A DNA stretch of 64,000 nt from Scenedesmus sp. ARA3 (GCA_004335835.1 RWJK01001538.1:1-64000); one strand, 5' to 3'; shown: positions 21,198 to 32,844, counted from the first letter of the stretch. Notes: generated by a model from the sequence alone, not told the origin. Numbers and translations: made by a program.

Positions 21198-22520
21198 TGC
21201 CCTGCTCACTTGTCCGGGTCATCGAACCACTTGCCCTGCTCAATGAGCTGCTTCTTGCGGTCATAGTACATCGCCTGGTGCGGTGTGCAGTAGCAGCAGC
21301 AGCAGCAGCAGCAAGGGCAGGAGGGTCAGCAGCAGCCACTTCATCGGCCAGCCGCATCTTGAAGCAGCTGTCTACGACTTGCAGACAGGTGCATGTCTGC
21401 ACAGCTGAAATCCAATAGCACCCACTCCCTCATGTTGTTTTGGCCTGTATGACATTGAGCTGAAATCTGTTTGGCCACAGCTGTTGGACATCTGTTTTCC
21501 TGGAAAACTGTGGGCCACGGGTGTTGGCGACCTCTGTTTACCTTGAGCTGCCACATGGTGTAGAAGCCGATGATTGTGCCCCACACAATGATGAGGGCAC
21601 CAGGGATGAGGCCTGTCTTGTGCCAGGCATTGGGAGTGGTCATCATCACCTGCAGGCAATAAGCAGCAGCAGCAGCAGCGGCACCAGCAGCAGCAGCAGC
21701 AGCAGGAGATGATCACCACATGTCAAACCTCTGATCAAGGCTCACAAGTGATAATCCAGTCTTTAACCAAGTCCCAGTGCAGGCATGCATTGCTGTGAGC
21801 CCTGTGTGGCGCTCACACCCAGCTTTTGGGCACAAACTTCGTGCTAGCAGCTGCAGCATCTACGGCTTCAACAGCTGTAGTACTCCGCGCATGCAGCGCA
21901 CCTGGCCGATGCAGCCAGCAGCCAGCAGCCAGGCATCGAAAAAGGTGTGGCCCTCCGTGCCCAGCCTGACCGCAAAGTGGCCCCAGCTCTCGCCGCTGCC
22001 CCTGCTCCAGTCAGGGTACTGCCTGATCTCTGCATTGTTCCTGTTCAGCAGTAGGTCTGCAACAAAGTAGGCAGGAGCAACGCAAAACAGCTACAGTGTA
22101 TTAGCAGCTGACGACAAGCAAGGACGAAGTGGGCCTGTTGGGCCTGCTGTCGCAGGAACGGAATGACGGTTCCCTGTTAAAGCCCGAACCTCGCTGAAGC
22201 TGAGCGGCAGTGCACGCTTGATTGTCTACAACGGTAATTTTTGAAATACTTGTCAAAGTTGAGGTGGCAATTTTGGCTCTAGCGTGCCAACAGAACTTGG
22301 AACTGTAATGCCTTTCTCGTAATCATCTAGGCCGATCACGATGAAGGCCGCACAAACAACAGTATGTAGCAATTTCAATTACTACCTATCTTCAATGTGG
22401 CTCACCCATGTCCATGTCCACCGCCTCGAACTTTTGTACATTCTGATCGTGGGAGTAGTCATCTTTGCTGGCGACGACGTCGCTGATCGCAACGTCTAGA
22501 TCAGCGTCCTTCAGGCCCAT
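16741..22520 (-). CDS. LAX: AUX1/LAX-type auxin influx permease homologue, copy B
   Basis: Fifteen exons join in frame to 522 aa: 22520-22406, 22056-21902, 21649-21542, 21274-21210, 20907-20806, 20546-20472, 20216-20135, 19857-19683, 19208-19120, 18795-18731, 18477-18420, 18116-18083, 17791-17711, 17391-17223, 16936-16741. The same landmarks as copy A occur in the same order (TFFDAWLLAAGCIGQV, ETIEAMQHPRKYF, FMWEKMVGTHEKAL, FPFYSAIN, FGFFPECYGCKAY), with about ten membrane segments. Exons 2-4 are nearly identical to copy A at nucleotide level, whereas introns and the N-terminal tail have diverged, so the pair is a fairly recent head-to-tail duplication. Two introns of copy A (after codons for GGKL and for SSFQ) are absent here. 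The protein is a predicted plasma-membrane proton symporter; auxin as substrate is an inference from the AUX1/LAX family. Confidence 0.9.
19424..19475 (-). repeat. Intact extra copy of the 52-nt exon 8b segment (distal)
   Basis: This 52-nt segment is preceded by CCAG and followed by GTGAGT. It encodes TFFNGMAIIFAILDHHN, identical to the end of exon 19683-19857, with only synonymous changes. Because 52 is not a multiple of 3, including it in addition to the real exon would break the frame. Confidence 0.85.
19568..19619 (-). repeat. Intact extra copy of the 52-nt exon 8b segment (proximal)
   Basis: Same 17-residue peptide, with acceptor TTCCAG and donor GTGAGC intact. It lies 115 nt downstream of the corresponding part of the real exon (19683-19734). 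See the finding on this triplet. Confidence 0.85.
21113..21197. repeat. Compound (TTG)n(CTG)n microsatellite
   Basis: About 13 TTG units, then GATG, then about 13 CTG units lie in the permease B intron beside exon 21210-21274. The transcript strand carries CAG/CAA, the opposite orientation to most tracts here. Confidence 0.9.
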
Positions 22521-23095
22521 GGTGACAGTGGTTCTGTTTCTGAGCAGGATGCGGCAGCAACAAGAGGATGTTGTCGGGAGCGCTGGCGGTTCTGCTTGGG
22601 TCTGCTTGCCAACCACTGAACAGTGCGCCACAGTGATGCGCCAGCCGTATGCGAGTTGAGTGGGGCCTTTGATATTCAACAAGGGTCCTATATCTTGCAC
22701 AATGGCGCCGAAGTGGTGGATTCGGAACAATGACAACCATTTCATAACAAGGTTTGAGAACGGTCGTGGAACGTCCACGTGACAACGTCAACCCTATGCG
22801 CATGCGTCGCGAGTGTTTTTCCTACTAAACGACCACCGGTGCTCACTTCATATGCGTTTTGTTCTTGTATCTTGCATGGACGCTTTCGCCCGGCTGGTAC
22901 CACTCATGGGAACAAGCGGCAGCTCTGCTTTGGCACACTGTGACAGCTGTCAAATGCTTTTCGAGCATATGCATATGCTTGCAATCAGCACTCGGATCAC
23001 CACGCCTATGCCGCAGCTGTCAACTTGCAGGACAACCGCCACGACAAACATGTTGCACAAGGGAACCATTACACACTTTGTACCACCTACCAATC
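22521..23095. other. Intergenic: permease B promoter and lipase 3' UTR
   Basis: The interval is under 600 bp. A TTACA at 23069-23073 (TGTAA on the minus strand) lies just after the lipase stop and could be its poly(A) signal. No ORF of note. Confidence 0.45.
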
Positions 23096-25749
23096 TCAAT
23101 GCATGCCGGATATAGCAGCTGCAGCAGCTGCTAGCAGGACAACCAGCACACCACTTGCACTCATTCCCAAGCTCGGCACCCCTGCAGCACTGCTGCTGCC
23201 CTTGGCGGCAGCTGCTGCAGCCAGCACAGCATCAGATTCGTTTGCTAGGGTGCCTTTGCCTGGCTCCGCTGCATGCAGATCATAGTTTGTTGCCACCATC
23301 AGCCTATCTTGGGGGCACTTGGTCAGGTCAATCGCTTTGTCCTTCAGCACGCACTGATACGTAGCATTCACGTACTCCTGCAAGCAGCAGCAGCAGCAGC
23401 AGTGGCGGGCGCAGCAAGTCCCAGCACCTCAGATGCACAAGCACATGCGCGTGTGGTGACTGTCGCTTCACAGACACCTGCTGTGCACAGCAGCAGCTGC
23501 ACATGCATCTCTGCCGTGCTACCCGCACCCGATGAGCCTGTCAACGGCACCCCTAGCAGGCGAGGCTGCTCTTTTTCCTTGTAATCTCAACTCACCCAAG
23601 TCATGCTGGCGCCACAGCAGCAGCTGAACCTGCTGGACGACTATCTGCCAAACAGCATGTATAATCCTAGCGGGATATTTCCCTTCGATGCCTACTTTGT
23701 TCAACTACTTCCATCTGCTTCACATGCTAAAAAACTCTGAAAACTCCATGTTAACAGCATGTATGTGCCGCCGCTCACATCTGTCCAGTGGTCAGTAACG
23801 ACACACTTTGGCTTGCACTCTGCCTCAACAGCTGGCACAATGCAACTGCCACTTGTGGCGTTCAAGCCCACTGGGGTGCCTACGTGCCTGTAGCCTGCAG
23901 CATGAGCACGCCAATGACAGAGCAGCAGGACAGGCAGATATGGAACAGGGATCAAGGTCTGCCTTGGGAGGTGTTCAAGCCCCACAGAAGTGCTGATGTG
24001 CCGGTAGCCTGCAGCATGAGCAAGACAATGACAGAGCGGCAGGACATACAGATATGGAACAGGGAGCAACGTCTGCCTTGGGAGGCGTTCAAGCCCCATA
24101 GAAGTGCTGATGTGCCTGTAGCCTGCAGCATGAGCGGCCACAGAGACAGCAGCAGGACATGCATGTTCAACAGAAGTGTCTTTGGTGCTACAGGTAGCAG
24201 AGCTTGTCCAGCTGCATCAGGGTGTGTGGCAGGGCAGGCTGTGCGTCTTTGCAGCCTCAACTTGCTGCTGCTGTTGCATGAAGATGTATCACCATTTTTG
24301 TGCGTGCACACAAAGTGCCTCAGCCTGCAGCATGCAGGCTTGATGTGGCAGAACAAGAACATTTTTTTCTAGCCGGGCACTTGTTCTGCCAAAGTAGGCA
24401 GAAATGCAGCACCCACCTAGCATGGTGATGGGTACACGTGCGACAGGGTCATTCTGCAGGAACAAAAAGCAGCCAGGGGACAGAAGACTAAATCCCAGCA
24501 CGCAACGGCACGGCTGTATCAGCAACAAGCGCCAGGCCAGCACACGGCTGATGATGCAGACACACTGCTTGCATAATGAGCTGCATCCAATGTTGCTGCT
24601 CGCTGCACATCGTTGAAACACACAGCATGTCTCCCAGCATCCCATTGCCGTTTGTATGCATTCAGCAGCGTGCTACAGAACTGCAACACAGTACTGCATC
24701 CAGGATGTTCCTGCAGCAGCTCACCTTGTTGACCATGCGGAATGTGCGATCCTGCAATTTGTACTCTGTGTCATACCTGCAGAACAGCAGCACAACAACG
24801 CGTCAGCAGCAGCTGGGTTTGTAGCTGTGTCACTCCAGGACATTATGCTTGCAGCATCGGGCAGACAACATGAAGGTCACACCGGCAGAGGCAGCTTATG
24901 TACAAGCACACCACTACCAAGGCTCCACAAGCACTGCAAAGCACTACTGCACCAGCAAAGCGCTGCTTGCATCCCTGTCATACACAGACGCACACCCTGC
25001 CATTGTTCTCAACTATTGTGAACAAACTGTCGCCTTGATTGGCTGAGCAACTCTAGCCACTCCATGCTGCACACACCCCGACAGAAACAGCAACACGCTT
25101 CAACTGCTATAACCACCACTGCCACTCACAGCTTCTGCCAGTCCCTGTCTCCCACAACACGGCTGCAAACAACAAGCAAAATACAGCGAACAGTACACCG
25201 CAGCCGTCACTCACGCCTTCTGCCAGTCACTGTCTTTCAAAAACAAAGCTGCAAAATACAAGCAAGAGACAGCAAACGCCACAGCAGCAGCAGCCACTCA
25301 CAGCTTCTGCCAGTCCCTGTCTCCCACGCGTGGAGACCCCAGGGTGTACACCACCGGCTGGTAGCCTTCTTTTGCAAAGTCAGCAGCAGCCAGCGTGGCC
25401 AGCGCAGCACCCAGCGAGTGTCCAGACACCCACAGCTGCAGGTAGGCAGAAAAACGTGATGTCAGGTCAGCAAAGTTCACAGTGCTGAACATGCTCGTTG
25501 CCATGCCTAATATATCAAAGCACAAATGCGATACTCTATGCATGTTGACATCACATTTAAGGTGGGGCGTTTGGGGTGATGATGAGCAGGCAGCGCTGCA
25601 ACTTGCCTTGCTAACAGCGGATCAAGTTGCAGGCAGCTGCCAGCTGCACAACATGCCTCACCACAGGCTTTGACGCCAGTTCTAGTTGTGATGTGCAGGG
25701 CGGCTCTGCAACTTGCCTTGCTAACAGCGGACTATGTCCCAGGCAGCTG

Positions 25750-25782
<33 letters not shown>

Positions 25783-28748
25783 CTCACCACAGGCTTTGAC
25801 GCGCTGTCATCAGCCGCAGTTGCATTGCTGCTGCAATTGAGCTTTGCCGCGCGCAGCTGAGCAAAGTGCTCCATGTGTCCCTTTACGCATGCCAGGGTGG
25901 CCTTGCGCACGTAGTAGTAGGCATCAGTGAAGCCATCATGCAGCTGCAGGCAACGCAGTGGGTGTCGAGAGAGCAAAAAGTGTATTTGAACAAAAGAGGA
26001 CTGGTTGCAGAGTAGGGATGAGGGTTTGCCGCGATTGTGCAATGTTCACAGTGCATTGCATGTGCTCTATAGAAGGGTTGCATGCATCTGGAAAATGCTC
26101 CATGTGTCCCTCCACACAGGCCAGGGTGGCCTTGCGCACGTAGTAGTAGGCATCAGTGAAGCCGTCATGCAGCTGCAGCCAGCGCAGCAAGTGTCGAAAG
26201 CACAGTCGACAGACATCATTGCTACGGTTGCAGTGTCACGCATCGGCATATGTAAAGTGCATCGCATATGCTCACATGCGGGCAATAACCTGCAGCTATC
26301 TGCTGGTGCAATGTGTGGTGTTTCAGTCAATGCATGCACTGCTGCTGTCTGCGGGCATGCCTGCTTACATTGCTGCCTTTTACAGCATTCTGTTGCTGCC
26401 GCCGCCTCCCACCTGCAAGCCCCTGCCCCCAAAAATTCTGCATGCTCATGTGCTGCTTCAGCTGTTGCTGCTGCTGCTGCTGCTGCCGCAGCCCACCTGC
26501 ACGCCCCTGCCCCCAAACATCCTGCATGCTTGTGTGCTGCTGCTGTTGCTGTTGCCCCTGCTGCGAGTGCTGCTGTTGCTGTAGGTGCATACTGCTGCTG
26601 TTGCTTCTGCCCACCTGCACGCCCTTGCCCCCAAACATCCTGTTGCGCTCCGGGTGGAACGAGCCTATGATGTCCATGTCAGTGGCGGCATCAGCCTTGC
26701 TGGACGTGCCCCTGCAGCCACAAACAACATCACAAAGCAATTATATCACAAGTTCTGCCTGCTTCAAAGCGAGCCGCCGCATCCAAACATGCCGATGATG
26801 TCAGTGTCAGTGGCGGCGTCAGCCTTGCTGGACGTGCCCCTGCAGGCACACCACCAGCAGTCATGCATGTGTGTACAACAGCAACACGATGCCGAACCTC
26901 AAAGTCACATGTTGGGCGGCTGGGGCTTCTAGACACAGCCGGTTCCGTTCTGCGGCCAACAGCAGCTATTTGCACCTGGCACCTGGCAAGCACCTGGCAG
27001 TGGGAAGCGCGATTGCTTTTGGAGCGAAAACCACGTGACGATCCCTTTAAAGTGATAGCAGCGTCTTGGCATCCAAATTGCAGACACCTGCTGCCACTGT
27101 AGCTGCATGTGTTGGTCCAACCAGAGCAATCCATTCAAGCAGGCTGCCGCACCTGAACACCACAAAGACGTTGCCCTTTTCATCCCGCATGCAGACGCCT
27201 GCACGCAATGCAAAGGCACAGCAAGTTGCAGCTGTAAAAACACTGCTTACACAAACTGGCTCGGTAAGTCGAGCAGCTCACCCCTCAGGCTACAAGAACA
27301 GCACCATTGCAGCGTCAGCGCCTGAGCGGTCGCATACAAAGCATAGTGCTGCTGCCAACAGACCGATGCATGCACAGCAGCATAGCGAACAGCCGACGTG
27401 CCAAGCGCTCATCACACATATGGCGTGCACCATGCAGCAACCAAATATCACATACCCGCACCAACACCCTGTCTGCATTGGCGCTACAGACAGGTAAAGT
27501 GCGGCCGTGAAAAAGCGCCGCGACCTCTGCGTTCTGCCGGCCGTATCCAAGCGCCGTGACCAGTGTGCCCCCTGCCTTATGCTTCAATCAGTTTCTTTCT
27601 ATCCTAAATGATGCACTGCATGTGCACACAACCACAACCACGCCCACCTTCAGTGTCCACCTCGTGCCGCTTGCTGACCGCGCTGAGGAAGGTGGCGTTG
27701 CTGATGCCATACGCTTCAGCCCAGGTGGAAAATGCAGAGCCCACCTGTAGCAGCGGCAGCAGCAGCAGCGGCAGCGCACAGGCGCTTGTTGGTTGTTGAG
27801 AGGCAGCAGGGTGCATTGCTGATGCCATATGCCTACTCAGGTGGAAAAGGAGGAGCCCACTGGCGGCAACAACAGCAGCAACAAGTTTGACTCACAGGTT
27901 TTGTGCCTTACGCTTGGTACGGTTTCATCCAGTGTGACATTGGGCCTTGTGAGCCAAATAAATGCCTGATTTGATTTGATTGCCGGAGCAGCTGTGACTG
28001 TCTGCACACCATTACATTGTTATCTGCTGAGTTTGAGCACAGATGTCTGCAAGCACAGCTTTGTCCTGTAAGCTGACCAGAGTGTCATTGTCTGGCAGAG
28101 CCCATGCGTCAGGGTACACTGCCTTGCTCAGCGCCGCCATGACAAACGCGTTAGCAGCATTGAACTTGCTGCTCTTGACCAGCAGCTGGTCAAAACTGCA
28201 CACAGGCTTGGCTTTGATGCCGCAGGCTGCTTCTGGGTTGCTTGCGTTGAAAGGGGCAGCAATGCAGCTGCCGTTGCAGCAGGTGAGGCGGTTGTCGATA
28301 CCTGACGAAAGGAGCAGAGCAGCAGAGCAGCAGGATGGCGTTAGCCTGCTTGGAATGTCTTGTGTAATGAAACGCATATACAGGCCCGTGCAGTGGTTCA
28401 GCATCACAAAAGGGCGTGCTGTTGCTGGTGCACCAGCAGCATTCTAGTAGCAGCTCAATGGCTGTGTACAGGCCTTGTTTCAAGCCTTCTGGATGTGGCC
28501 GCTACTGCTGGGTGCGGCCGGGCTTTTGCAGAAAACGACGAGTTCAATAGAACTGCTGCAGTACAGAGTAGGTGCTGTTCAGCTGCAACATGACACATCA
28601 GTCACCGACACTCACATGTATTGCCCCAAGACTGGCAGCAGATGGCGCCTTCCCTGTTGCCGCATGTCCTAGGGTCCTTTTTGGCATGGCTGACACATGA
28701 CAGGCCTAACAGTAGCACTAGCAGCAGGCTTCGTCCCAGCTGCTGCAT
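23096..28748 (-). CDS. Secreted class-3 (fungal-type) lipase
   Basis: Exons in transcript order: 28748-28616, 28301 to near 28012 (its donor is unresolved), 27744-27648, 27571-27456, 27321-27282, 27198-27153, 26711-26615, 25943-25788, 25435-25302, 24776-24725, 24453-24417, 23894-23779, 23377-23096. All junctions except the end of exon 2 are phase-consistent. Exon 1 encodes a clear signal peptide (MQQLGRSLLLVLLLGLSC, cleavage near SHA). Lipase_3 hallmarks follow in order: VVFRGT (oxyanion region), the nucleophile elbow GHSLG, GSPRVGD, NDPVARVP (catalytic Asp, as in the fungal NDIVPRLP) and TDHWTD (probable catalytic His). Several Asn glycosylation sequons and cysteines fit secretion. The C-terminus ends in a hydrophobic stretch (SGVLVVLLAAAAAA) that resembles a GPI or membrane anchor. 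It probably hydrolyses acylglycerols or galactolipids outside the plasma membrane or in the endomembrane lumen. Confidence 0.85.
24000..24140 (-). repeat. Two shadow copies of lipase exon 23779-23894 5' edge
   Basis: The acceptor GCAG plus codons for GYRHISTS recur at about 24013 and 24124, upstream of the intact exon (GYRHVGTPVGL), spaced about 110 bp. They are diverged after about 17 codons. Confidence 0.8.
25120..25245 (-). repeat. Two shadow copies of the lipase GHSLG-exon 3' edge
   Basis: Codons for DRDWQK and the GTGAGTG donor recur at about 25122 and 25209, downstream of the intact exon 25302-25435. Confidence 0.8.
25655..25700 (-). repeat. Shadow copy of lipase exon 25788-25943 3' edge
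   Basis: Codons resembling ASKPV and a GTGAGG donor recur about 120 nt downstream of the intact exon. Confidence 0.7.
26078..26175 (-). repeat. Shadow copy of lipase exon 25788-25943 5' edge
   Basis: An acceptor plus codons for LHDGFTDAYYYVRKATLACV lie upstream of the intact exon, nearly identical for about 85 nt. The sequence then diverges with no donor. Confidence 0.85.
26405..26530 (-). repeat. Shadow copies of lipase exon 26615-26711 3' edge
   Basis: Codons resembling MFGGKGVQ with a GTGGG donor recur at about 26415 and 26492, downstream of the intact exon, embedded in CTG/CAG-rich sequence. Confidence 0.75.
26790..26850 (-). repeat. Shadow copy of lipase exon 26615-26711 5' edge
   Basis: The acceptor CTGCAG and codons for GTSSKADAATDTDIIG recur 130 nt upstream of the intact exon, then break off. 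Confidence 0.8.
27806..27866 (-). repeat. Diverged shadow copy of lipase exon 27648-27744 5' edge
   Basis: The minus strand repeats GTGGGCTCC, TTTTCCACCTG and GGCATATGGCATCAGCAA of the intact exon with substitutions and a stop. It is a degraded copy upstream. Confidence 0.65.
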
Positions 28749-30561
28749 GGGTTTGCTTCTGCTCCTGCTGCTGGTGAGGGTGCTGCTGTCACTGCTGCAG
28801 CAGTGCCTGGGTGACCTGATCGTGCCTTCGACACCTTGCTGCTGATGTTCCCGGTGTAGTGTATTGTATCTATGAGCAATGCGTGGTTAAGCTCGACCTC
28901 TGGCTGGCTAGAGACGTGCTGCCGGGCTCAGTCACTGCTGACTCTTGGGCTGGACAGTTGCGAAGTGACGCTCTACGCTAGCTTCCCGACAGCCCAGCAT
29001 TGAAATACGTTGTAATTTGATCACCGATCGAACTGGTACTATAGCAGAGGATATTGCAAGCGTGCAAGGTGCGTGAGCGTAGCTTAGAGCGAAGCTTCGT
29101 TCTGCAGGTGTTGACTGCGGTGCAAATGAAATATGAACACAGATTAGACCCGTTGTGCCCTAGCCACTAGTCGAAGGGTTCAGGGGACTTGTTGGTTGTG
29201 GGTAAACAGCAAGTAAGAACTGCCAGGGGTTACACCTCCAACTGTTGTCACGCCAGCACAGCCCCTCAGCACGAAACCCCGCTACTTTGCAACAACACAG
29301 AGACGCATTACACCACAGGCTGCTTCAGCACCGTTCGGGCTGCAGCTCTTACACACCATGTTCACCAGGAACATGGGTACCCATCCAAGGCTTACTAGGT
29401 TACACAAGCACAGCTACCACTGCACTGTACCTGGCCCAGATGAAAACATCTTGCATCAAATATCACTCCATTTTCTATCCCTGCAACCCCGCTGGCTCGA
29501 CATCGAGAGTATTTGAGCAAACATCCTTTCTGAGTTTACATTTAGATCAGCCTGCCCTGACGAGCGCCACTTATCTGCCTTTTTTATGATCAACTCAAAT
29601 AAGATACAAAATAGCTTAAGACAACTCTTCTGAGCTGAAGCGAGGGCTGAAGCAGGGCTGAAGCAAGGGCAGCAGTAGCTTGAACTCGAGAAGACGAGCC
29701 TGGACCCGAGCAGCTGCAGGAGCAGCCTTGTTGCGAAATACTTGCTGCAGCAGTCCAATATAGGTGAGTGTGTCTCTTGACTGGCTCTGATCAGAAGGTG
29801 TGGCCGAGCAGTATAAATTGCTGACAGCAAGCAGTAGCACCTGTGCAACGCAGCGCTGCTAGGGACGCAGCAATGATGGGCGTGCATGCCATTCACTTGT
29901 GAATTCTGACAAATGCGCAACTGTTTAGGCATGAATGTTTGCTGTCAGAGGTCAGCACTACTGCAGAATTGTTGCATTAGGACAATTGCTGTACAACTGC
30001 CTGCAAGTGGTGTTAGGGGAAGCACCATGCATGTTATGCCGCCTACTGCCAATGAGGCAGCTGTGTGACACAGTAGTGCCAAAACCAGCAACATCTATCT
30101 TCAGCCAACAACCTGTGCAATGATTCTATCTTTCAGCCAAAACCTTGCAAACAGCAGCTTGAGGTGTTAGCATGGCCTGTGCTGCCAGGCTAGTCGCTGT
30201 GTGAAAGACAGTTGTACGCATGGTAATTGCACAATTGCGCACCTGCAAGCAATGCTGGACCAGAAGCCCCCCTGCCCAAAGGCTCCTGGCGCTCCGAGTG
30301 GGCCGATCACGCAGGCACAGCAGTCCAGCTGTGTGCTGCTGGCACTATGCCTGCTACATACAGCAAGGCTTGCATTGCAGTGTTGCATTGCTGTCACCTT
30401 GCCTAGCCCTCATGTCCCCTCAGCGTACACCTGTGCTTAGGCGTTTACACCCGCAGCTGCGTTCAACCCTCACATCCCCCTTTGCCCCTGTTTCTTGTGC
30501 CCGACAGGTCAATCTGTCCGATGTTGTTGCGCATAACGGCAGCACCCAGCCCTGCAAACAC
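28749..30561. other. Intergenic, divergent lipase and GST genes
   Basis: About 1.8 kb should contain both promoters. I see no exon with protein-like composition. The minus ORF 29456-29932 is Ser/Cys-rich noise. A segment near 30218-30260 is repeated at about 39276-39318. Confidence 0.45.
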
Positions 30562-30730
30562 CCTCATCTTGTACGACATCTCCTCTCTCATCCAGCCTTG
30601 CTCTTACACTTTTGTGGTTTACGACAGCCGGGCCCGTTACTCAAAGGTCAGTGTGACGCCTGCCATGCTGCAACACAGACCTGGCAAGACGCCTCATCTT
30701 GCATGACACCCCCTCGCCCCATCCAGCCCC
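30562..30730 (+). repeat. Two decayed copies of the GST gene's 5' coding edge
   Basis: The codons for LVFYDISSPIQP at 30811 are echoed at 30562 (LILYDISSLIQP) and 30692 (CTCATCTTGCATGACACC), spaced 119-130 bp. They lie upstream of the intact start. Confidence 0.75.
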
Positions 30731-30798
30731 TGATTGAAACTGTATCAAACTGACGGCAGCCGAACTTGTTGTTACTCTTGCTCTGCTGCAATGCAGAC

Positions 30799-31617
30799 AT
30801 GTCAAGCCCCCTCGTCTTCTATGACATCTCCTCGCCCATCCAGCCCCGCTCCTATGCGCCCAACCCCTCCAAGTCCCGCCTCGCCCTCAGCTTCAAACAG
30901 CTGCCTTTCAAAACCACCTGGATCGACATCCCGGACATACCTGAAGTCCGCAAGGGGCTTGATTGCGCAGCTGTCCGCAAGCACCATGATGGCTCCGAAT
31001 ACTTCACACTGCCGATGCTACAAGACCCAGCCTCCGGCAGAGTCATTGGCGACTCATTCGGCATTGCAGTATATCTGGAAGATACGTTTCTGCAGTCCGG
31101 CGGCTGCTTGTTCCCGCCAGATTCCACCCGCACAGGGCTCGATTACGAGAGCCCGAACAAGGACTCGTCATTCCTGGTGCCGCTGTCGCCGCAGCAAGGC
31201 GGCAAGCATGCGGATTATGCGCGGTTCAACTGGCACGTGGATGCAAGCTTCACTGCCTATGTAGGCCTTGTGGGTGAGTTCCTGCCCTTCAACCCTCAGT
31301 CAGCAGACAGAGTGCGGCAGATCTTCCTGCAGCGGGGCTGGAGCGGGGTCTCTCTCTCTGCCGAGCACCGGCAGCAGCTGCTGGCAGGGTGCAAAGCAGG
31401 CCTGCAGTCGCTCGCAGAGTGCTTCATGGTGAACAGCAGCGGGCCGTATCTAGAGGGCAGCAGCGCGAGCTATGCTGACTTCATTGTTGGCGGCTGGCTC
31501 AACATGTTTTCTGAGACGATGCCGGCAGAGGAGTGGCGGGAGTTCCGGAGCTGGTATGGCGGCGCGTTTGCGCGGCTGCATGACGCATTGCAGCAGAGCT
31601 ACTATGAATGCAAGTAG
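30799..31617 (+). CDS. Glutathione S-transferase-like protein, single exon
   Basis: 272 aa from ATG at 30799, which directly precedes the conserved N-terminal strand (MSSPLVFYDISSP). Residues 1-95 form a thioredoxin-like GST_N domain. It has SKSRLALSFKQLPFKTTWID at the first helix and second strand, and LPMLQD with GDSFGIAVYLED matching the cis-Pro loop and the acidic-Ser glutathione-binding turn. The all-helical C-terminal half ends near YYECK. The pattern resembles fungal and bacterial GSTs of the etherase-like or FuA groups, which conjugate or reduce lipophilic substrates; class and substrate are not determinable here. It is intron-free, unlike its neighbours. It is probably cytosolic, as no signal peptide is visible. 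Alternative upstream starts are non-ATG. Confidence 0.85.
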   Translation: MSSPLVFYDISSPIQPRSYAPNPSKSRLALSFKQLPFKTTWIDIPDIPEVRKGLDCAAVRKHHDGSEYFTLPMLQDPASGRVIGDSFGIAVYLEDTFLQSGGCLFPPDSTRTGLDYESPNKDSSFLVPLSPQQGGKHADYARFNWHVDASFTAYVGLVGEFLPFNPQSADRVRQIFLQRGWSGVSLSAEHRQQLLAGCKAGLQSLAECFMVNSSGPYLEGSSASYADFIVGGWLNMFSETMPAEEWREFRSWYGGAFARLHDALQQSYYECK

Positions 31618-32329
31618 AGGGTGGGCGAGAGAGGGTGACGTGCTTGCCGCAAGCGGCTTCTGCAGTTGCTGGCAGCTTCCCTGTCTGATTGTTTGCGCTT
31701 TTGAGTGTGATGGTGTTCAAGCATAGAAGTGCAGCTCAGATGCTGAATGCGCTACCGGTAGGCAGGGACTCCTGTTCTTTGTTTGTTGGCATGAAGAGTC
31801 CCCAAACCCATCGCCATTGACCAGAGACGTGCCGCTTTTGTAAAGGCAGAGTGTACTGCAGCTGTACAGCAGTAGCTTATGTGCAACTTAAATGTTTTGG
31901 ACAGCGGCGATGTGCAGCATTTTGATTGGTTGATGGTGCAGCGGAGATTTTGGGCCTCCCTCGTGGGTGCATTTTGGTTGGACATAGCATGCCAAGAGTG
32001 AGTGACTGGGGACAGCAGCAGCAGCTGTTGTGTCCTGTGATTGCACTGCTGCCAACTGTTGTGGTCCGGTTGTGGTCTGGGTGCAGCTGCCTTTGGGTGG
32101 GACCTCCTTTGCATGCTGCATGTACGGTCCAGTGCCGCAGGCTGCAGCCTTCCAGTCAACTTGACTGTTGGCACTGGTTGGCAACAGGCGTGCCAGTAGC
32201 TTCTATGCAGAGTTGCCACGGCAGCTGCAACAAAGGGCACTGTGACAGCCACACACCTAATGCAGCAGCATGGCGGTTATGCAGTTGCACGGTATGGCGC
32301 ATCAGTGTGCATCACTGGTGTAAACTGCT
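31618..32329. other. GST 3' UTR and left flank of the transposon
   Basis: No gene is seen. TGTAA occurs at 31839 and again near 32319. Confidence 0.5.
31839..31843 (+). terminator. Candidate TGTAA poly(A) signal of the GST gene
   Basis: It lies 222 nt after the TAG stop, a usual distance for green-algal 3' UTRs. Confidence 0.5.
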
Positions 32330-32338
32330 GTGTCACAA
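32330..32338. repeat. Left 9-bp target-site duplication
   Basis: GTGTCACAA directly precedes the left TIR and is repeated exactly at 34962-34970. Confidence 0.9.
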
Positions 32339-32655
32339 GCACCAGGGCCGTTACCGCCTAGGTTTGTGGAGCTAGGTTTACAGCCCCAGAGTGGGGTTAC
32401 CCTAGGGCGACAGCCGCTAACCTAGCACTGCATTACGTGTTTTTACAGCTTCATACGAGCACATCGCACAAACTAAAATGGGTTACTTGACCTTAGGAGA
32501 CATTCAGCGCCTGCCTGCAGCCCTCGCAACGGCCTATGCTGACTGCTGCCATGTTAAGGCCGCCTTAGGCAATATGCAAGGTGACCTTGCACATCACATA
32601 TGCAGCTGTTCTGCAGTCGCTGACCAGCAAAACGTGAACAGCGTGATAGATGTTG
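32339..32655 (+). repeat. Left terminal inverted repeat
   Basis: Matches the reverse complement of about 34645-34961. Shared blocks include CCTAGGTTTGTGGAGCTAGG, GCATTACGTGTT, GCACATCGCACAA and CAGCGCCTG, with small indels between them. The inner boundary is approximate. Confidence 0.85.
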
Positions 32656-32844
32656 GTATGAGCTTCCACTGTGAGTCATTTTAATCGTGATTCTGTTCAA
32701 ACAGGTGTACGGTGGGCAAGATGCAGTGCGGTTGGGCAGCCTGCACCCTGAGGGTTTAGCAGGGTTGAATAAGGGGCGTTAGCGGCTCAGGCAAAGCAGT
32801 AAACATCATCATTATCAAGTAGACATTCAAGAATCAGCAAAAGG

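Noticed and set aside
23595..23628. 34-nt candidate lipase exon (VQLLLWRQHDLG) with good splice sites
   Set aside because: Including it shifts the frame into an early stop in the last exon, while joining TDHWTD directly to EYVNATYQ keeps the frame. Kept out of the model.
29456..29932. 158-codon minus-strand ORF
   Set aside because: Ser/Cys/Leu-rich with no domain, no splice partners and no codon pattern like its neighbours.
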